This document shows, in pieces, positions 28,354 through 38,000 of a stretch of DNA of 64,000 nucleotides. The stretch comes from Herbaspirillum frisingense GSF30. Its GTDB lineage: Bacteria; Pseudomonadota; Gammaproteobacteria; Burkholderiales; Burkholderiaceae_D. Location: NCBI RefSeq assembly GCF_000300975.2, contig NZ_AEEC02000001.1:235192-299191 (forward strand), given 5' to 3'. The notes under the pieces were generated by a model. It ran no database searches. It saw only the letters and a list, made by a program, of their open reading frames with translations, and was not told the origin of the DNA. Both the position numbers and the translations under genes were made by a program. Numbering within the stretch: the stretch's first letter is position 1; each line of letters starts with the position of its first letter.

Positions 28354-30204
28354 ATGACAATTTACGCAATCGAGAGCGGCGTCGCAATTACGGACGTTCG
28401 CGTCAGCAATTTCAGGTCGCTCACGAATATTGAGGTCGAGCTCGGTGATCTCACGGTATTGATCGGTGCGAATAATGCCGGGAAAACCAGTTTTCTAGAC
28501 GCCTTATATACCGCTGTCGGAGCGGGCAGAAAGACCTTTTCGAGCGAGGATGTGAGGCTCGCGAAAGGTGAGGCATTGCCCCCGAAAGATCGCCAGATTA
28601 CGGTGGATGTTCGGGTACGTCCTGTGGGAGATGACGGGGAGGTTATTGATAAATTCCCAGCCGGAAGTTTTTGGACGTCTCTGTGGGGGAGCTTGTTTGC
28701 TTTCGATGACGAATTTAACGAGTTCATCGCTTTACGTGTCACGATGGCTTGGAGCATCGCCAAAGCAGATTACGTCGTTGAGCGTAAAGCCTTGAAGGAA
28801 TGGAGGCCGTTTGCCGACTGGTTGACGACAGAAGTGCATGATCGAAATGTCACGGCCTCTTTGCTCGAACCTTTGGCATTTCACTACATCGATGCAAAAC
28901 GCGATCTGGATGAAGATTTGCGGAAGCAGGGCTCTTTCTGGCGTCGAATGACCGATGAACTTGGTCTGGACGAAGCAGACATCGCCGAATTGGAAGAAAC
29001 GCTCTCTTCGATCAATCAACAAATCGTGGATAAGAGTGAGGTGCTGAAACATCTCAAAGATAGCCTGGCTGATTTACAAGTCGTCGTGGCCGCAGACAGT
29101 GCCGGGATTGATATCTCTCCCGTAGCCCGGAAATTGCGAGATTTGTCGCGAGGGATTGACGTGTCTTTTTCCACGTCGGGGGCACAGGCTTTTCCGTTGG
29201 CTCGCCACGGCATGGGTACCAGAAGCCTGGCGTCTTTGTTGGTCTTCCGAGCCTTCGCCTCGTGGAGGAATACTCGGGTTGTTGCAAGTGGAGACAAAAT
29301 TCACTCCCTTCTTGGCCTCGAAGAGCCCGAATCCCACCTTCACCCCCAAGCACAACGCTCACTGTTTTCTCATATCAAAGACATTTCCGGACAACGGGTG
29401 GTCAGCACTCATTCCCCTTATTTTGCGGGGCAAGCCCAATTGGAGGATCTGAGGCTGTTCATCAAGAACGGCGGGGAAACGTCTTGCACTCGGCTTGACT
29501 TAACGAAACTGACCAAGTTAGACGACAAGAGGAAACTCCAAGAGACGGTGATTGAATCTCGGGGAGACATTCTGTTTGCAAGGGCGGTTATTTTGTTCGA
29601 GGGACAAACAGAAGAGCAGGCCCTTCCTATCTGGGCAGAGGCCTATTGGGAAGCAACTATTCATGAGCTGGGTTTCAGTTTTGTCCGAGCGAACGGGACA
29701 GACTATTTCCCCTTCATTTGGTTGGCCAAAAGCCTAGGAATTCCTTGGTATATTATCGGCGACGGTGAGGCAAAGCCGGTCTCAGATTTGGAGGACGCTT
29801 TAAAAAAAGCAGATGCTCCGGCTATCAATGACTCTAAAAACATCGTCATATTCCCCAATGGGCATAATTTTGAAACCAAGTTGGTTAGCGAGGGATACCT
29901 TGCTGAGATAGAAATAGCCCTGGACGAAATGAGCGAACGAAAAAATTATCTTGATGAGTTCATGAAGAAACATCATGGTAAAGCGTATCCAAAGGGAAGA
30001 GGTAATCGCGATTATGAGTCCGATGGTGCCCGTCTGAGGGCGGCGGCGGATGCAATGGCCCTGTCCAAGACCAGAGTCTCGAAGCCCGTTGCAAAAGCGA
30101 TTTCTGGATTAGAAGACGAGGGAAGACGCTTCCCAGAAGAGATTCGTTCGCTATTTGAAGTGATCAGTCGCGATCACGGTCTACACATAAGAGAGAAGAA
30201 ATAA
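28354..30204 (+). CDS. OLD-family ATPase/TOPRIM nuclease, GajA-like (Gabija)
   Basis: A 616-residue protein; the ATG at 28354 has AGGGGAAGG directly upstream, so a longer frame from 28210 is rejected. The N-terminal ABC-type ATPase has FRSL, the Walker A GANNAGKT at residues 38-45, a coiled-coil insertion (about 205-250), a signature region (ARHGMGTRSLASLLVFRAF), Walker B LLGLEEPESHLHP with Glu323-Glu324, and the H-loop VSTHSPYF. The C-terminal TOPRIM domain has FEGQTEEQ (Glu416, Glu420) and GDGE (469-472). In Gabija systems GajA nicks DNA when nucleotide levels fall during phage infection. Its stop overlaps the helicase start (TAATG), as expected of that operon. Confidence 0.87.
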   Translation: MTIYAIESGVAITDVRVSNFRSLTNIEVELGDLTVLIGANNAGKTSFLDALYTAVGAGRKTFSSEDVRLAKGEALPPKDRQITVDVRVRPVGDDGEVIDKFPAGSFWTSLWGSLFAFDDEFNEFIALRVTMAWSIAKADYVVERKALKEWRPFADWLTTEVHDRNVTASLLEPLAFHYIDAKRDLDEDLRKQGSFWRRMTDELGLDEADIAELEETLSSINQQIVDKSEVLKHLKDSLADLQVVVAADSAGIDISPVARKLRDLSRGIDVSFSTSGAQAFPLARHGMGTRSLASLLVFRAFASWRNTRVVASGDKIHSLLGLEEPESHLHPQAQRSLFSHIKDISGQRVVSTHSPYFAGQAQLEDLRLFIKNGGETSCTRLDLTKLTKLDDKRKLQETVIESRGDILFARAVILFEGQTEEQALPIWAEAYWEATIHELGFSFVRANGTDYFPFIWLAKSLGIPWYIIGDGEAKPVSDLEDALKKADAPAINDSKNIVIFPNGHNFETKLVSEGYLAEIEIALDEMSERKNYLDEFMKKHHGKAYPKGRGNRDYESDGARLRAAADAMALSKTRVSKPVAKAISGLEDEGRRFPEEIRSLFEVISRDHGLHIREKK

Positions 30205-32033
30205 TGAGCACTTCAACGACACCACGCCTTTCTCCTCAACAAATGGAGGTGGTCAAGCACGTAGAAGGGGCTCTCGTTGTCGTGGCTGGACCAGGTTCGG
30301 GAAAGACTCGGGTGTTGACGGAGCGTGTGCGGACTTTGCTTACCGAGGTGCCAGGGCACTTCCGGGTTTTGGCGTTGACGTTCACCAATAAAGCCGCTGA
30401 GGAGATGCGTGACCGATTGTCTGATCTCGGAAGTGAGCGGCAGAGAGCCTTCATCGGGACCATTCACGGTTTTTGTTTGGAGATGCTTGCTGAGCGTGGG
30501 AAATTCGTTGGAGTGGAAGGTACGCCAAACATCTTCGAGCAGTTCAAAGACCGCAAAGAGATTCTCCTGAAAGCCATCAAAGAAGATCCCTACTTGGACG
30601 AGGAGCTAAATCAGACCGTCGATCCGAAGGAACGAGGGAAACGCGTTGACGAATGGCTTCAAATGATCTCTCGGGTGAAGGCACATCCGATTACGTATGC
30701 GGTCATTGAAGAGGAGTTGACGAGGCGGGTGATTCAGGCATACGACGCTGGATTGAGGGCCTGTCATGCTTACGATTTTGACGACTTGCTTTTGCTGACA
30801 TACAAACTACTGAGTGAAAATCCCAAGCTCGCTGATTTCTATCGGCGGCTCTACAACTTTGTCTGTATAGACGAAGCCCAAGATTTGAACGAGGCCCAAT
30901 ATGCTGTGATTTGTGCTTTGTGTGGAGATCATCTTAAAAATGTGATGCTGGTCGGAGATCCGAAGCAATCGATTTACGGCTTCAACACATCCAGCCCCGA
31001 ATACATGTACCGCTTCGAGACCGATTTCGCAGCGAAGAAGATCAACCTCACCGAAAATTTCCGTTCTTCCCAAGCCGTTGTATCGATGGCCAGGAAACTC
31101 GACTCCAACTACCTGGTGGAGGCACAGATCCCAATTCCAGGGGAGTTGCAGATTATTGTAGGGAATGACGAAGAAGACGAGGCTAAGAAGATCGTTGAAA
31201 AAATGAGTTTCCTGTTTGCGAATGGACACACAGACGTAGAGGGAAAAATTACTCCGTCGAGTTGTGCCATTTTGGGCAGAAACCGGTTTGTGCTGCTGAA
31301 AATTGAAGCAGAACTTCAATCACGAAACATCCCATTCTTCCGACGCGTGACATCGAATCACGAAAACGAATCTGAAACGGTCGATGAATTTCAGTTGGCC
31401 CTCAGAGTAGTCGCAAATCCGAAAGATCGGCTGCACTTTGCGGCTCTCGCAAAAAAATGGAAGGTGTCTGATCCTGAAAGCACCCTTGATTCGCTCGGTG
31501 CTCTCGATGGCATGGCGACCATGTCGGGCAATAAGAATGCTCTTCCTATCGTGCACGCCGTCAGAGCGATTGTGAATAGCTCTGACCGCTTGGATCTCAT
31601 GCCAGCGTTCTCATCTTTGCGAAGCCATGCCGATTCACTGGATGAAAATTCGAGGCGGGCAATCTATGAAGATGTCGCTGTCTTCGAGCAGGAGTGGGAT
31701 CAATATCTAAGAGCAAGCAGCACAGGCCGGACTTTGGTCGGGTTTATGAGCAGCAAGGCACTTGGGGCTACTCAGCACTCCCAAAAAGAGGGGGTAGCTC
31801 TGCTGACTGTGCATTCTTCCAAAGGCCTGGAATTTGACGTCGTGTTTATCGCTGGAATGTGTGAGGGTGTGTTCCCAGATTATCGTGCGAAGGGAAAGGC
31901 TCTTGAAGAAGAGCAGAGAAACGCATTTGTGGCAGTGACGAGATCCAAGCGGCTTTTATATTTGTCCTATCCAAAAATGCGAATGATGCCTTGGGGCGAT
32001 AACCGTTTCCAATCCCCATCTCGCTTCCTGTGA
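30204..32033 (+). CDS. UvrD/PcrA-like helicase, GajB-like (Gabija)
   Basis: A 609-residue superfamily 1 helicase. Motif I is AGPGSGKT (residues 28-35), Ia LTFTNKAAEEMRDR, II FVCIDEAQD (Asp223-Asp227), III LVGDPKQSIYGF, IV LTENFRSS, V LLTVHSSKGLEFDVVF and VI AFVAVTRSKRLLYLSY. It is longer than the best studied GajB (about 494 residues) but the order and the one-base overlap with the OLD-family gene match Gabija. GajB binds GajA and is thought to sense DNA ends or sharpen nucleotide sensing. All helicase motifs appear intact. The HNH remnant begins 20 bases after its stop, so the operon may once have had three genes. Confidence 0.88.
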   Translation: MSTSTTPRLSPQQMEVVKHVEGALVVVAGPGSGKTRVLTERVRTLLTEVPGHFRVLALTFTNKAAEEMRDRLSDLGSERQRAFIGTIHGFCLEMLAERGKFVGVEGTPNIFEQFKDRKEILLKAIKEDPYLDEELNQTVDPKERGKRVDEWLQMISRVKAHPITYAVIEEELTRRVIQAYDAGLRACHAYDFDDLLLLTYKLLSENPKLADFYRRLYNFVCIDEAQDLNEAQYAVICALCGDHLKNVMLVGDPKQSIYGFNTSSPEYMYRFETDFAAKKINLTENFRSSQAVVSMARKLDSNYLVEAQIPIPGELQIIVGNDEEDEAKKIVEKMSFLFANGHTDVEGKITPSSCAILGRNRFVLLKIEAELQSRNIPFFRRVTSNHENESETVDEFQLALRVVANPKDRLHFAALAKKWKVSDPESTLDSLGALDGMATMSGNKNALPIVHAVRAIVNSSDRLDLMPAFSSLRSHADSLDENSRRAIYEDVAVFEQEWDQYLRASSTGRTLVGFMSSKALGATQHSQKEGVALLTVHSSKGLEFDVVFIAGMCEGVFPDYRAKGKALEEEQRNAFVAVTRSKRLLYLSYPKMRMMPWGDNRFQSPSRFL

Positions 32034-32053
32034 GAGCCAATTATCCCTTAAAT

Positions 32054-32283
32054 ATGGCTGAAAAATAAACGGCAAAAAATGTCAGCTATGCAGGGATGAG
32101 TTGAATCAATCCAACGATTCAAAGGAACACATCATCCCGAATTCAATCGGGGGTAAGAAGAAGGTTTCGGGTTTTATTTGCAAGTCTTGCAATAGCAAAA
32201 CTGGCGAAACCTGGGATGCTGAGTTGGCTTCTCAGTTGAATTGGTTTTCCCTATTTTTCGGAATTATTCGAGACCGTGGAGCC
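32054..32283 (+). pseudogene. HNH endonuclease, frameshifted and 3'-truncated
   Basis: From the ATG at 32054 the frame reads MAEK and stops, but adding one A in the GAAAAAT run restores MAEKINGKKCQLCRDELNQS and runs on through SKEHIIPNSIGG and GFICKSCNSKTG, a clear HNH/zinc-finger nuclease with two Cys pairs. The frame stays protein-like to about IIRDRG and then enters the antisense of the LysR gene, so the 3' part is lost. The gene follows the Gabija-like helicase by 20 bases on the same strand. Two separate lesions suggest it is dead and marks a deletion or recombination edge of the island. Confidence 0.75.
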
Positions 32284-33201
32284 CTAGTCGCGTTGCACGT
32301 GGTCCTCGTCGGGTTCACCCGCTGCCGCACGTATCCATTCCCTGAATGCCTTCACCGCCCGCATGCCGGCGTCTCCCCGGCGATAGCACAGGAAGTGCAT
32401 TTCCTTCTGGATGGACTTGAAGACATTCTCGTCCAGCCGCACCAGGTCGCCGCGCGCCAGTTCGGTCTCGGCGAAGCGCGCCGTCTCCAGCGCCACGCCC
32501 AGGCCATCGACGGCGGCGGCTACTGCCAGCGAGCCACGGTCAAAGGAGGGATGGGCGCGCGGCGGCAAGCGGACGCCGTGCAGGTCGAACCAGTCCTTCC
32601 AGCGAACCGGATTGAGCTTGGATTCGATCAGGGTCAGTTCCAGCAGATCCAGCGGCCCCCGGATGGCATGACGCTGCAGCAGAGCCGGAGAGCACAGCGG
32701 TATGGTCGGTTCCATGCCCAGGGCTTCGACGAGGACACCATCGCGGTGCGGCGGGGCGCCGTAGGCAATGTCGATATCGATGGCGGCGTCGCGCTGCAGG
32801 TCGATGGGCTCGGCACTGGTGGACATCTGCAGGGTGATCGCCGGATGCGCCTGCATGAACTGCCCCAGGCGCGGACTCAACCACTTGCTGGCAAAGCTGG
32901 GCGCGCAATGCACCGCCAGTACGGCCCGCTCATCGGCCTGGCGGAACACCGCACAGGCGTCTTCGATCGCATCGAAGGCCGGGGAGAGCTTGCCCAGAAA
33001 CAGCTGCCCCTGGAGGGTCAGCGTCACCCGCCGGGTCTGGCGGATGAACAACTCCTTGCCGCACCACTCCTCGAGCGAGCGCACCTGGTGACTGATGGCC
33101 GAGGTGGTCAGGTGCAGCTCCTGTGCCGCCAGTGTGAAACTGCCCAGCCGGGCAGCAGCCTCGAAGGCACGTAGCGAGAAGAAGGACGGCAGTTTGCGCA
33201 T
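32284..33201 (-). CDS. LysR-type transcriptional regulator (GcvA-like)
   Basis: A 305-residue regulator with an N-terminal winged helix (FFSLRAFEAAARLGSFTLAA, then LTTSAISHQVRSLEE) and a two-lobe effector domain. The sequence is of the GcvA/AmpR branch. It is divergent from the class II aldolase gene, the usual arrangement for a LysR protein controlling its neighbour, so it may regulate the aldolase and MFS genes. Its stop codon coincides with the right edge of the island, so the last residues (EDHVQRD) may have been altered by the insertion. Confidence 0.9.
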   Translation of the reverse strand: MRKLPSFFSLRAFEAAARLGSFTLAAQELHLTTSAISHQVRSLEEWCGKELFIRQTRRVTLTLQGQLFLGKLSPAFDAIEDACAVFRQADERAVLAVHCAPSFASKWLSPRLGQFMQAHPAITLQMSTSAEPIDLQRDAAIDIDIAYGAPPHRDGVLVEALGMEPTIPLCSPALLQRHAIRGPLDLLELTLIESKLNPVRWKDWFDLHGVRLPPRAHPSFDRGSLAVAAAVDGLGVALETARFAETELARGDLVRLDENVFKSIQKEMHFLCYRRGDAGMRAVKAFREWIRAAAGEPDEDHVQRD

Positions 33202-33373
33202 GGCGGATGGCTGGCAGGGTGGAGTGTGCGGCGGAACGGCTTATGGTTGAGCCGGATTCAACAATCGGTGAAAACAGGTCTTTTGTCAACGCGCGGGCGT
33301 ACTGCCACCATGGCAGCCAGCCGTCAGGAAGACTACCTGCGCCCCTTCATTCCCGATAACAGGAGACCGCATC

Positions 33374-34186
33374 ATGCTCGACACCGTCAAACGCACATCC
33401 GTCTACCAGCCCGAGCAACTGGGCCTGAGGTTCCCCGAGATTCCCGAGTTCAAGAGCTTCGACGAACAGCGTCTCTACCTCAAGAAGCGTCTGGTCGCGG
33501 CCTGCCGCGCCTTCGCACAGCAAGGCTTCGACTACGGTTTCGCCGGCCACCTGACGGTGCGTGACCCGGAACGTCCCCACCTGTACTGGACCAATCCGAT
33601 GGCCGTGCATTTCAATCAGGTGCGTATGTCCAACCTGATCCTGGTGGATCACGAAGGTCGCGTGGTCGAAGGTGACTATGCTGTCAACCGCGCCGGTTTC
33701 GTGTTGCATGCGGCCGTGCACGAAGCGCATCCGGAGATCGTCGCCATGTGCCATGCCCATACCGAATACGGCACCGCTTTCTCCACGCTGGGCCAGCCGC
33801 TGTTGCCGATCAGCCAGGATGCCGCCGCCTTTTTCGAAGACCACGTGGTCATCGGCGACGAGGCCGGCCAGGTCGCCGTCGAGGTCAAGGCCGGGCATCG
33901 CGTGGCCAATGCCTTTGCCGGCGTGAAGGCGGCCATCCATCAGAACCACGGGCTGTTGACCGCCAGCCGCCACAGCATCGAATCGGCCGCCTTCTGGTTC
34001 ATCGCCCTGGAACGCTGCTGCAAACAGCAGTTGCTCATCGCCGCCAGCGGCCAGACGCCGCGCCTGGTGCCCGAAGACAAGGCCCGCTACAGCCGCGAAC
34101 ACGTCGGTAGCGACTATATCGGCTGGTTACACTTCCAGCCCATCTACGACGACCTGGTGGCGACCCAGCCCGACATGTTCACCTGA
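33374..34186 (+). CDS. Class II aldolase/adducin family protein
   Basis: A 270-residue protein with the fold of L-fuculose-phosphate aldolase and adducin head domains. The zinc ligands are visible as His-x-His in CHAHTEYGTAF (about residues 132-134) and a later His in HQNHGLL (about 196). The segment FDYGFAGHLTVRDPE is the usual substrate-binding turn. Such proteins act as aldolases, epimerases or decarboxylases on small sugar acids. The adjacent carrier of the anion:cation symporter family fits uptake of an organic acid, but the exact substrate is unknown. A good ribosome site, CAGGAG, precedes the ATG. Confidence 0.88.
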   Translation: MLDTVKRTSVYQPEQLGLRFPEIPEFKSFDEQRLYLKKRLVAACRAFAQQGFDYGFAGHLTVRDPERPHLYWTNPMAVHFNQVRMSNLILVDHEGRVVEGDYAVNRAGFVLHAAVHEAHPEIVAMCHAHTEYGTAFSTLGQPLLPISQDAAAFFEDHVVIGDEAGQVAVEVKAGHRVANAFAGVKAAIHQNHGLLTASRHSIESAAFWFIALERCCKQQLLIAASGQTPRLVPEDKARYSREHVGSDYIGWLHFQPIYDDLVATQPDMFT

Positions 34187-34254
34187 GCCGGCAATAGCGG
34201 CCGAGCCCCCGCAGAGGTGGCCGGCCAGCAGTACCCCATCACAACGGAGACCCC

Positions 34255-35568
34255 ATGACCACCACTATCGCCACCGGCCACGCCGGGCTTGCGCCGGCCG
34301 CCGAAGAGCGGCTATATGCCAAAGTCACCTGGCGCCTGATTCCCTTCCTCTTCATCTGCTACGTGGTCGCCTATCTCGACCGCGTCAACGTCGGGTTCGC
34401 CAAGCTGCAGATGCTGAATGAACTGCAGTTTTCCGAGGCCGTGTACGGTCTGGGCGCCGGCATCTTCTTCCTCGGGTATTTCATCTTCGAAGTACCCAGC
34501 AACCTGATGCTGCATCGCTTCGGCGCGCGTCGCTGGATTGCCCGCATCATGTTCAGCTGGGGCATCATCTCCGGCGCCATGATGTTCGTGCAGACGCCTA
34601 CCGTCTTCTACATCATGCGCTTCTTCCTGGGCGTGGCGGAGGCCGGCTTCTTCCCTGGCATCATCCTCTACCTGACCTACTGGTATCCCTCGGCCCGGCG
34701 CTCCAAGGTGACGTCGCTGTTCATGACCGGCATCCCCATGGCCGGGGTACTGGGCGGTCCGCTGTCGGGCTGGATCCTGGCGACCTTCGATGGTGCGCAT
34801 GGCATGGCGGGATGGAAGTGGCTGTTCCTGATCGAAGCCTTGCCTTCGCTGCTGCTGGGCGTGATGGTGCTCAAATACCTGGACGACGGGATCAACAAGG
34901 CTTCCTGGCTCAACGATGACGAGAAGCGCCTGCTGCAGGCCAATATCGACGCCGACGACGCCAAGGTCAGCGAGCATTCGATGCTGGGTGGCTTCCGCCA
35001 TCCGATGGTGTGGGTGCTGTCGGCGGCCTACTTCGGTTTCATCATGGGCCTGTATGGCATCGGCTTCTGGTTGCCGACGCTGATCAAGGCCTCCGGTGTG
35101 AGCAGCCCTGAAACCATCGGCTGGCTGGTCGCGATCCCCTATGCTGCGGCCACCCTGGCAATGATCTGGACCAGCACGCATTCCGATCGCACCGGTGAAC
35201 GCCGCTGGCACGTGGCCCTGCCGGCGCTGTTGGGGATGGTCGGCCTGATTGCCAGTACCCTGCTGCCGCAGACGCCGCTGGTGGCCGTGGCCACGCTGAC
35301 GCTGGCGACCATGGGCATCATTACCGGCCTGGCGCAGTTCTGGTGTCTGCCACCGGCCTTCCTGCGGGGTGCCGCTGCCGCCGCAGGGATCGCAGTCATC
35401 AACTCGGTGGGCAACCTGGCGGGTTTTGTCAGCCCCTTCATCGTCGGCTGGATCAAGGATGTCACGCACAGCACCAACAATGGCCTGTATGTGATCTCGG
35501 CGAGCCTGGTCGTGGCGGCGGCGATTGCCCTGTCGATGGCCAGGGAGAAGGTCAACCAGCCACGTTGA
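34255..35568 (+). CDS. MFS transporter, anion:cation symporter family
   Basis: A 437-residue inner-membrane carrier with twelve predicted helices. The N-terminus (LIPFLFICYVVAYLDRVNVGFAK) and the first-loop features FGARRWIARIMFSWGIISG and YWYPSARRSK are typical of the ACS family (phthalate, tartrate, hexuronate, galactarate carriers). It starts 69 bases after the aldolase and likely forms an operon with it, suggesting import of an organic or sugar acid that the aldolase then processes. The substrate is an inference. A terminator common to both strands follows. Confidence 0.88.
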   Translation: MTTTIATGHAGLAPAAEERLYAKVTWRLIPFLFICYVVAYLDRVNVGFAKLQMLNELQFSEAVYGLGAGIFFLGYFIFEVPSNLMLHRFGARRWIARIMFSWGIISGAMMFVQTPTVFYIMRFFLGVAEAGFFPGIILYLTYWYPSARRSKVTSLFMTGIPMAGVLGGPLSGWILATFDGAHGMAGWKWLFLIEALPSLLLGVMVLKYLDDGINKASWLNDDEKRLLQANIDADDAKVSEHSMLGGFRHPMVWVLSAAYFGFIMGLYGIGFWLPTLIKASGVSSPETIGWLVAIPYAAATLAMIWTSTHSDRTGERRWHVALPALLGMVGLIASTLLPQTPLVAVATLTLATMGIITGLAQFWCLPPAFLRGAAAAAGIAVINSVGNLAGFVSPFIVGWIKDVTHSTNNGLYVISASLVVAAAIALSMAREKVNQPR

Positions 35569-35586
35569 CTGGCCGTCTCTAAAAAT

Positions 35587-35618
35587 AAAGCCGGGACATC
35601 GCAAGATGCCCCGGCTTT
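35587..35618. terminator. Bidirectional terminator between MFS and fusA
   Basis: AAAGCCGGGACATC pairs with GATGCCCCGGCTTT around a GCAA loop with one mismatch; A and T tracts flank it. It lies between convergent genes. Confidence 0.8.
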
Positions 35619-35664
35619 GTGACTACCCGGCGTAGAACCCCGGTTGCCTGCGCAGGCCAGGCAA

Positions 35665-37770
35665 TCAGCCGCGGGCCTTGTTACCGGTCAACTGCTCCAC
35701 CACCTGCCGTGGCGCCTCGGCATAGTGCTTGAACTCCATCGAGTAGGTGGCGCGACCCTGCGACAGTGAACGCAGCGTGGTCGAGTAGCCGAACATTTCC
35801 GACAGAGGGACTTCGGCGCGCACCAGCTTGCCGCCGCCCACCATGTCTTCCATGCCCTGCACCATCCCGCGCCGCGAGGACAGGTCGCCCATCACGTTGC
35901 CCATGAATTCCTCGGGCGTTTCGACCTCGACCTGCATCATCGGCTCCAGCAGCATGGGGCCGGCGCGCTTCATCGCTTCCTTGAAGGCCATCGAGCCCGC
36001 CATGCGGAAGGCGTTTTCGTTGGAGTCCACGTCGTGATACGACCCGAAGGTCAGCGTGGCCTTCACGTCCACTACCGGATACCCCGCCAGCACACCAGCC
36101 TTGAGCGATTCCTGGATACCCTTGTCGACCGCCGGGATGAATTCGCGCGGGACCACGCCACCCTTGATGGCATCGACGAATTCATAGCCCTTGCCGGCCG
36201 GTTGCGGCTCCAGCTTGATCACCACATGACCGTACTGACCGCGTCCTCCGGACTGCTTGACGAACTTGCCTTCCACGTCTTCCACGCCCTTGCGGATCGC
36301 TTCGCGGTAGGCCACCTGCGGCTTGCCGACGGTGGCTTCGACGTTGAACTCGCGCTTCATGCGGTCCACCAGGATTTCCAGGTGCAGCTCGCCCATGCCC
36401 GACATGATGGTCTGGCCCGATTCCTCGTCGGTATGCACGCGGAAGGACGGATCCTCCTGCGCCAGGCGGTTCAGGGCAATGCCCATCTTTTCCTGGTCGG
36501 CCTTGGTCTTCGGTTCCACCGCCTGCGAGATCACCGGTTCCGGGAAGATCATGCGTTCCAGGATGATCGGGTGCTCCGGGTCCGACAGGGTGTCACCGGT
36601 GGTCACGTCCTTCAGACCCACGGCCGCCGCGATATCGCCGGCGAACACTTCCTTGATCTCCTTGCGCTCGTTGGCGTGCATCTGCAGGATGCGGCCCAGG
36701 CGTTCCTTCCTGCCCTTCAGCGGGTTGTAGACCGTGTCGCCGGAGTTGATGAGGCCGGAATACACGCGGAAGAAGGTCAGTTGCCCCACGAACGGGTCGG
36801 TCATGATCTTGAAGGCCAGGGCCGAGAACGGTTCCTCGTCCGACGGATGGCGCTCGATCTCGCTGTCGTCCTCGGCATGGCCGGCGATGGCCGGCACGTC
36901 GATGGGCGAGGGCAGGTAGTCGATCACCGCATCCAACATGGCCTGCACGCCCTTGTTCTTGAAGGCGCTGCCGGCCAGCATCGGCACGATCTCGTTGGCT
37001 ACCGTGCGCAGGCGCAGGCCGCGCTTGATGTCGTCCTCGGTCAGGGGCGTGCCGGAGAGGTATTTCTCCAGCAATTCCTCATTGGCCTCGGCGGCCTGCT
37101 CGACCATGCGGTCGCGCCATTCGCGTGCGGTCTCTTCCAGCTCCAGCGGGATGTCTTCGTACTTGAACAGCACGCCCTGGCTGGCCTCGTCCCAGATGAT
37201 GGCCTTCATCTTGACCAGGTCGATCACGCCCGAGAAGTGGTCTTCCGCGCCCACCGGAATCTGGATGGGGACGGCTTTGCCCTTCAGGCGTTCCTCGATC
37301 TGACGCTGCACGCGGAAGAAGTCTGCGCCGATGCGGTCCATCTTGTTGACGAAGGCGATGCGCGGCACCTTGTACTTGTTGGCCTGGCGCCAGACGGTCT
37401 CGGACTGCGGTTGCACGCCACCCACCGAGTCGTACACCATCACCGCGCCATCCAGCACGCGCATGGAACGCTCCACCTCGATGGTGAAGTCCACGTGGCC
37501 CGGGGTGTCGATGATGTTGATGCGGTGCTCGGGGTAATTGCCGGCCATGCCTTTCCAGAAGGCGGTGGTGGCGGCCGAGGTGATGGTGATGCCGCGTTCC
37601 TGCTCCTGCTCCATCCAGTCCATGGTGGCCGCACCGTTATGCACTTCGCCGATCTTGTGATTCACACCCGTATAAAAAAGAATGCGCTCGGTGGTCGTGG
37701 TCTTGCCCGCGTCGATGTGGGCGCTGATACCGATGTTGCGGTAGTTTTCTATTCGGGTCTTGCGGCTCAT
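35665..37770 (-). CDS. fusA: Elongation factor G (stand-alone copy)
   Basis: A 701-residue translational GTPase that drives ribosome translocation and, with RRF, recycling. The start [16 protein letters not shown] was chosen because it aligns with bacterial EF-G; the open frame extends 28 codons upstream without similarity. G1 is [12 protein letters not shown], then DTPGHVDF and [10 protein letters not shown]; domain IV carries the GGRGQYGHV motif. It is not inside the rpsL-rpsG-fusA-tuf operon, which suggests a second copy such as those in Ralstonia and Burkholderia, but the other copy is outside this window. It is divergent from a TetR regulator. Confidence 0.95.
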   Translation of the reverse strand: MSRKTRIENYRNIGISAHIDAGKTTTTERILFYTGVNHKIGEVHNGAATMDWMEQEQERGITITSAATTAFWKGMAGNYPEHRINIIDTPGHVDFTIEVERSMRVLDGAVMVYDSVGGVQPQSETVWRQANKYKVPRIAFVNKMDRIGADFFRVQRQIEERLKGKAVPIQIPVGAEDHFSGVIDLVKMKAIIWDEASQGVLFKYEDIPLELEETAREWRDRMVEQAAEANEELLEKYLSGTPLTEDDIKRGLRLRTVANEIVPMLAGSAFKNKGVQAMLDAVIDYLPSPIDVPAIAGHAEDDSEIERHPSDEEPFSALAFKIMTDPFVGQLTFFRVYSGLINSGDTVYNPLKGRKERLGRILQMHANERKEIKEVFAGDIAAAVGLKDVTTGDTLSDPEHPIILERMIFPEPVISQAVEPKTKADQEKMGIALNRLAQEDPSFRVHTDEESGQTIMSGMGELHLEILVDRMKREFNVEATVGKPQVAYREAIRKGVEDVEGKFVKQSGGRGQYGHVVIKLEPQPAGKGYEFVDAIKGGVVPREFIPAVDKGIQESLKAGVLAGYPVVDVKATLTFGSYHDVDSNENAFRMAGSMAFKEAMKRAGPMLLEPMMQVEVETPEEFMGNVMGDLSSRRGMVQGMEDMVGGGKLVRAEVPLSEMFGYSTTLRSLSQGRATYSMEFKHYAEAPRQVVEQLTGNKARG

Positions 37771-38000
37771 GGCATGTCCTTTCGATGGGTGCCTATTTGA
37801 CTGATGAGGTGGAAAACAGGTGGTCATGGACCACCAATCCTGTTCGGTACACACTTATTTATGTAACGAGCATTAGATAATAGAAACGACTGCGGGATTA
37901 TTCAAGGGGTTTGCAATTATTTTTGTAACCCCGATTAAAATAAACTACACTGCCTGACGAATCCATTACCGATTGGGGTAACACCCCGCAAAGGACACCG

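Larger units (their letters stand above)
20484..32283. mobile_element. Genomic (defence) island at tRNA-Asp
   Basis: An 11.8-kb stretch beginning at the 3' end of tRNA-Asp with an integrase gene pointing inward, and ending where an HNH gene is cut off against the end of a core LysR gene. It is visibly richer in A and T and uses codons unlike the flanks. Contents are mostly defence-type or unknown genes plus an IS. A partial repeat of the tRNA 3' end occurs at 20632-20649; no matching copy was found at the right end, so the right boundary (about 32270-32283) is inferred from where the HNH frame stops making sense and the LysR gene ends. Confidence 0.8.

Noticed and set aside
20484..32283. CRISPR array in the island
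   Set aside because: No regularly spaced direct repeats and no cas genes.
32101..33174. Single 357-codon protein spanning the HNH fragment and beyond
   Set aside because: Only its first 60 codons are protein-like; the rest is antisense to the LysR gene.
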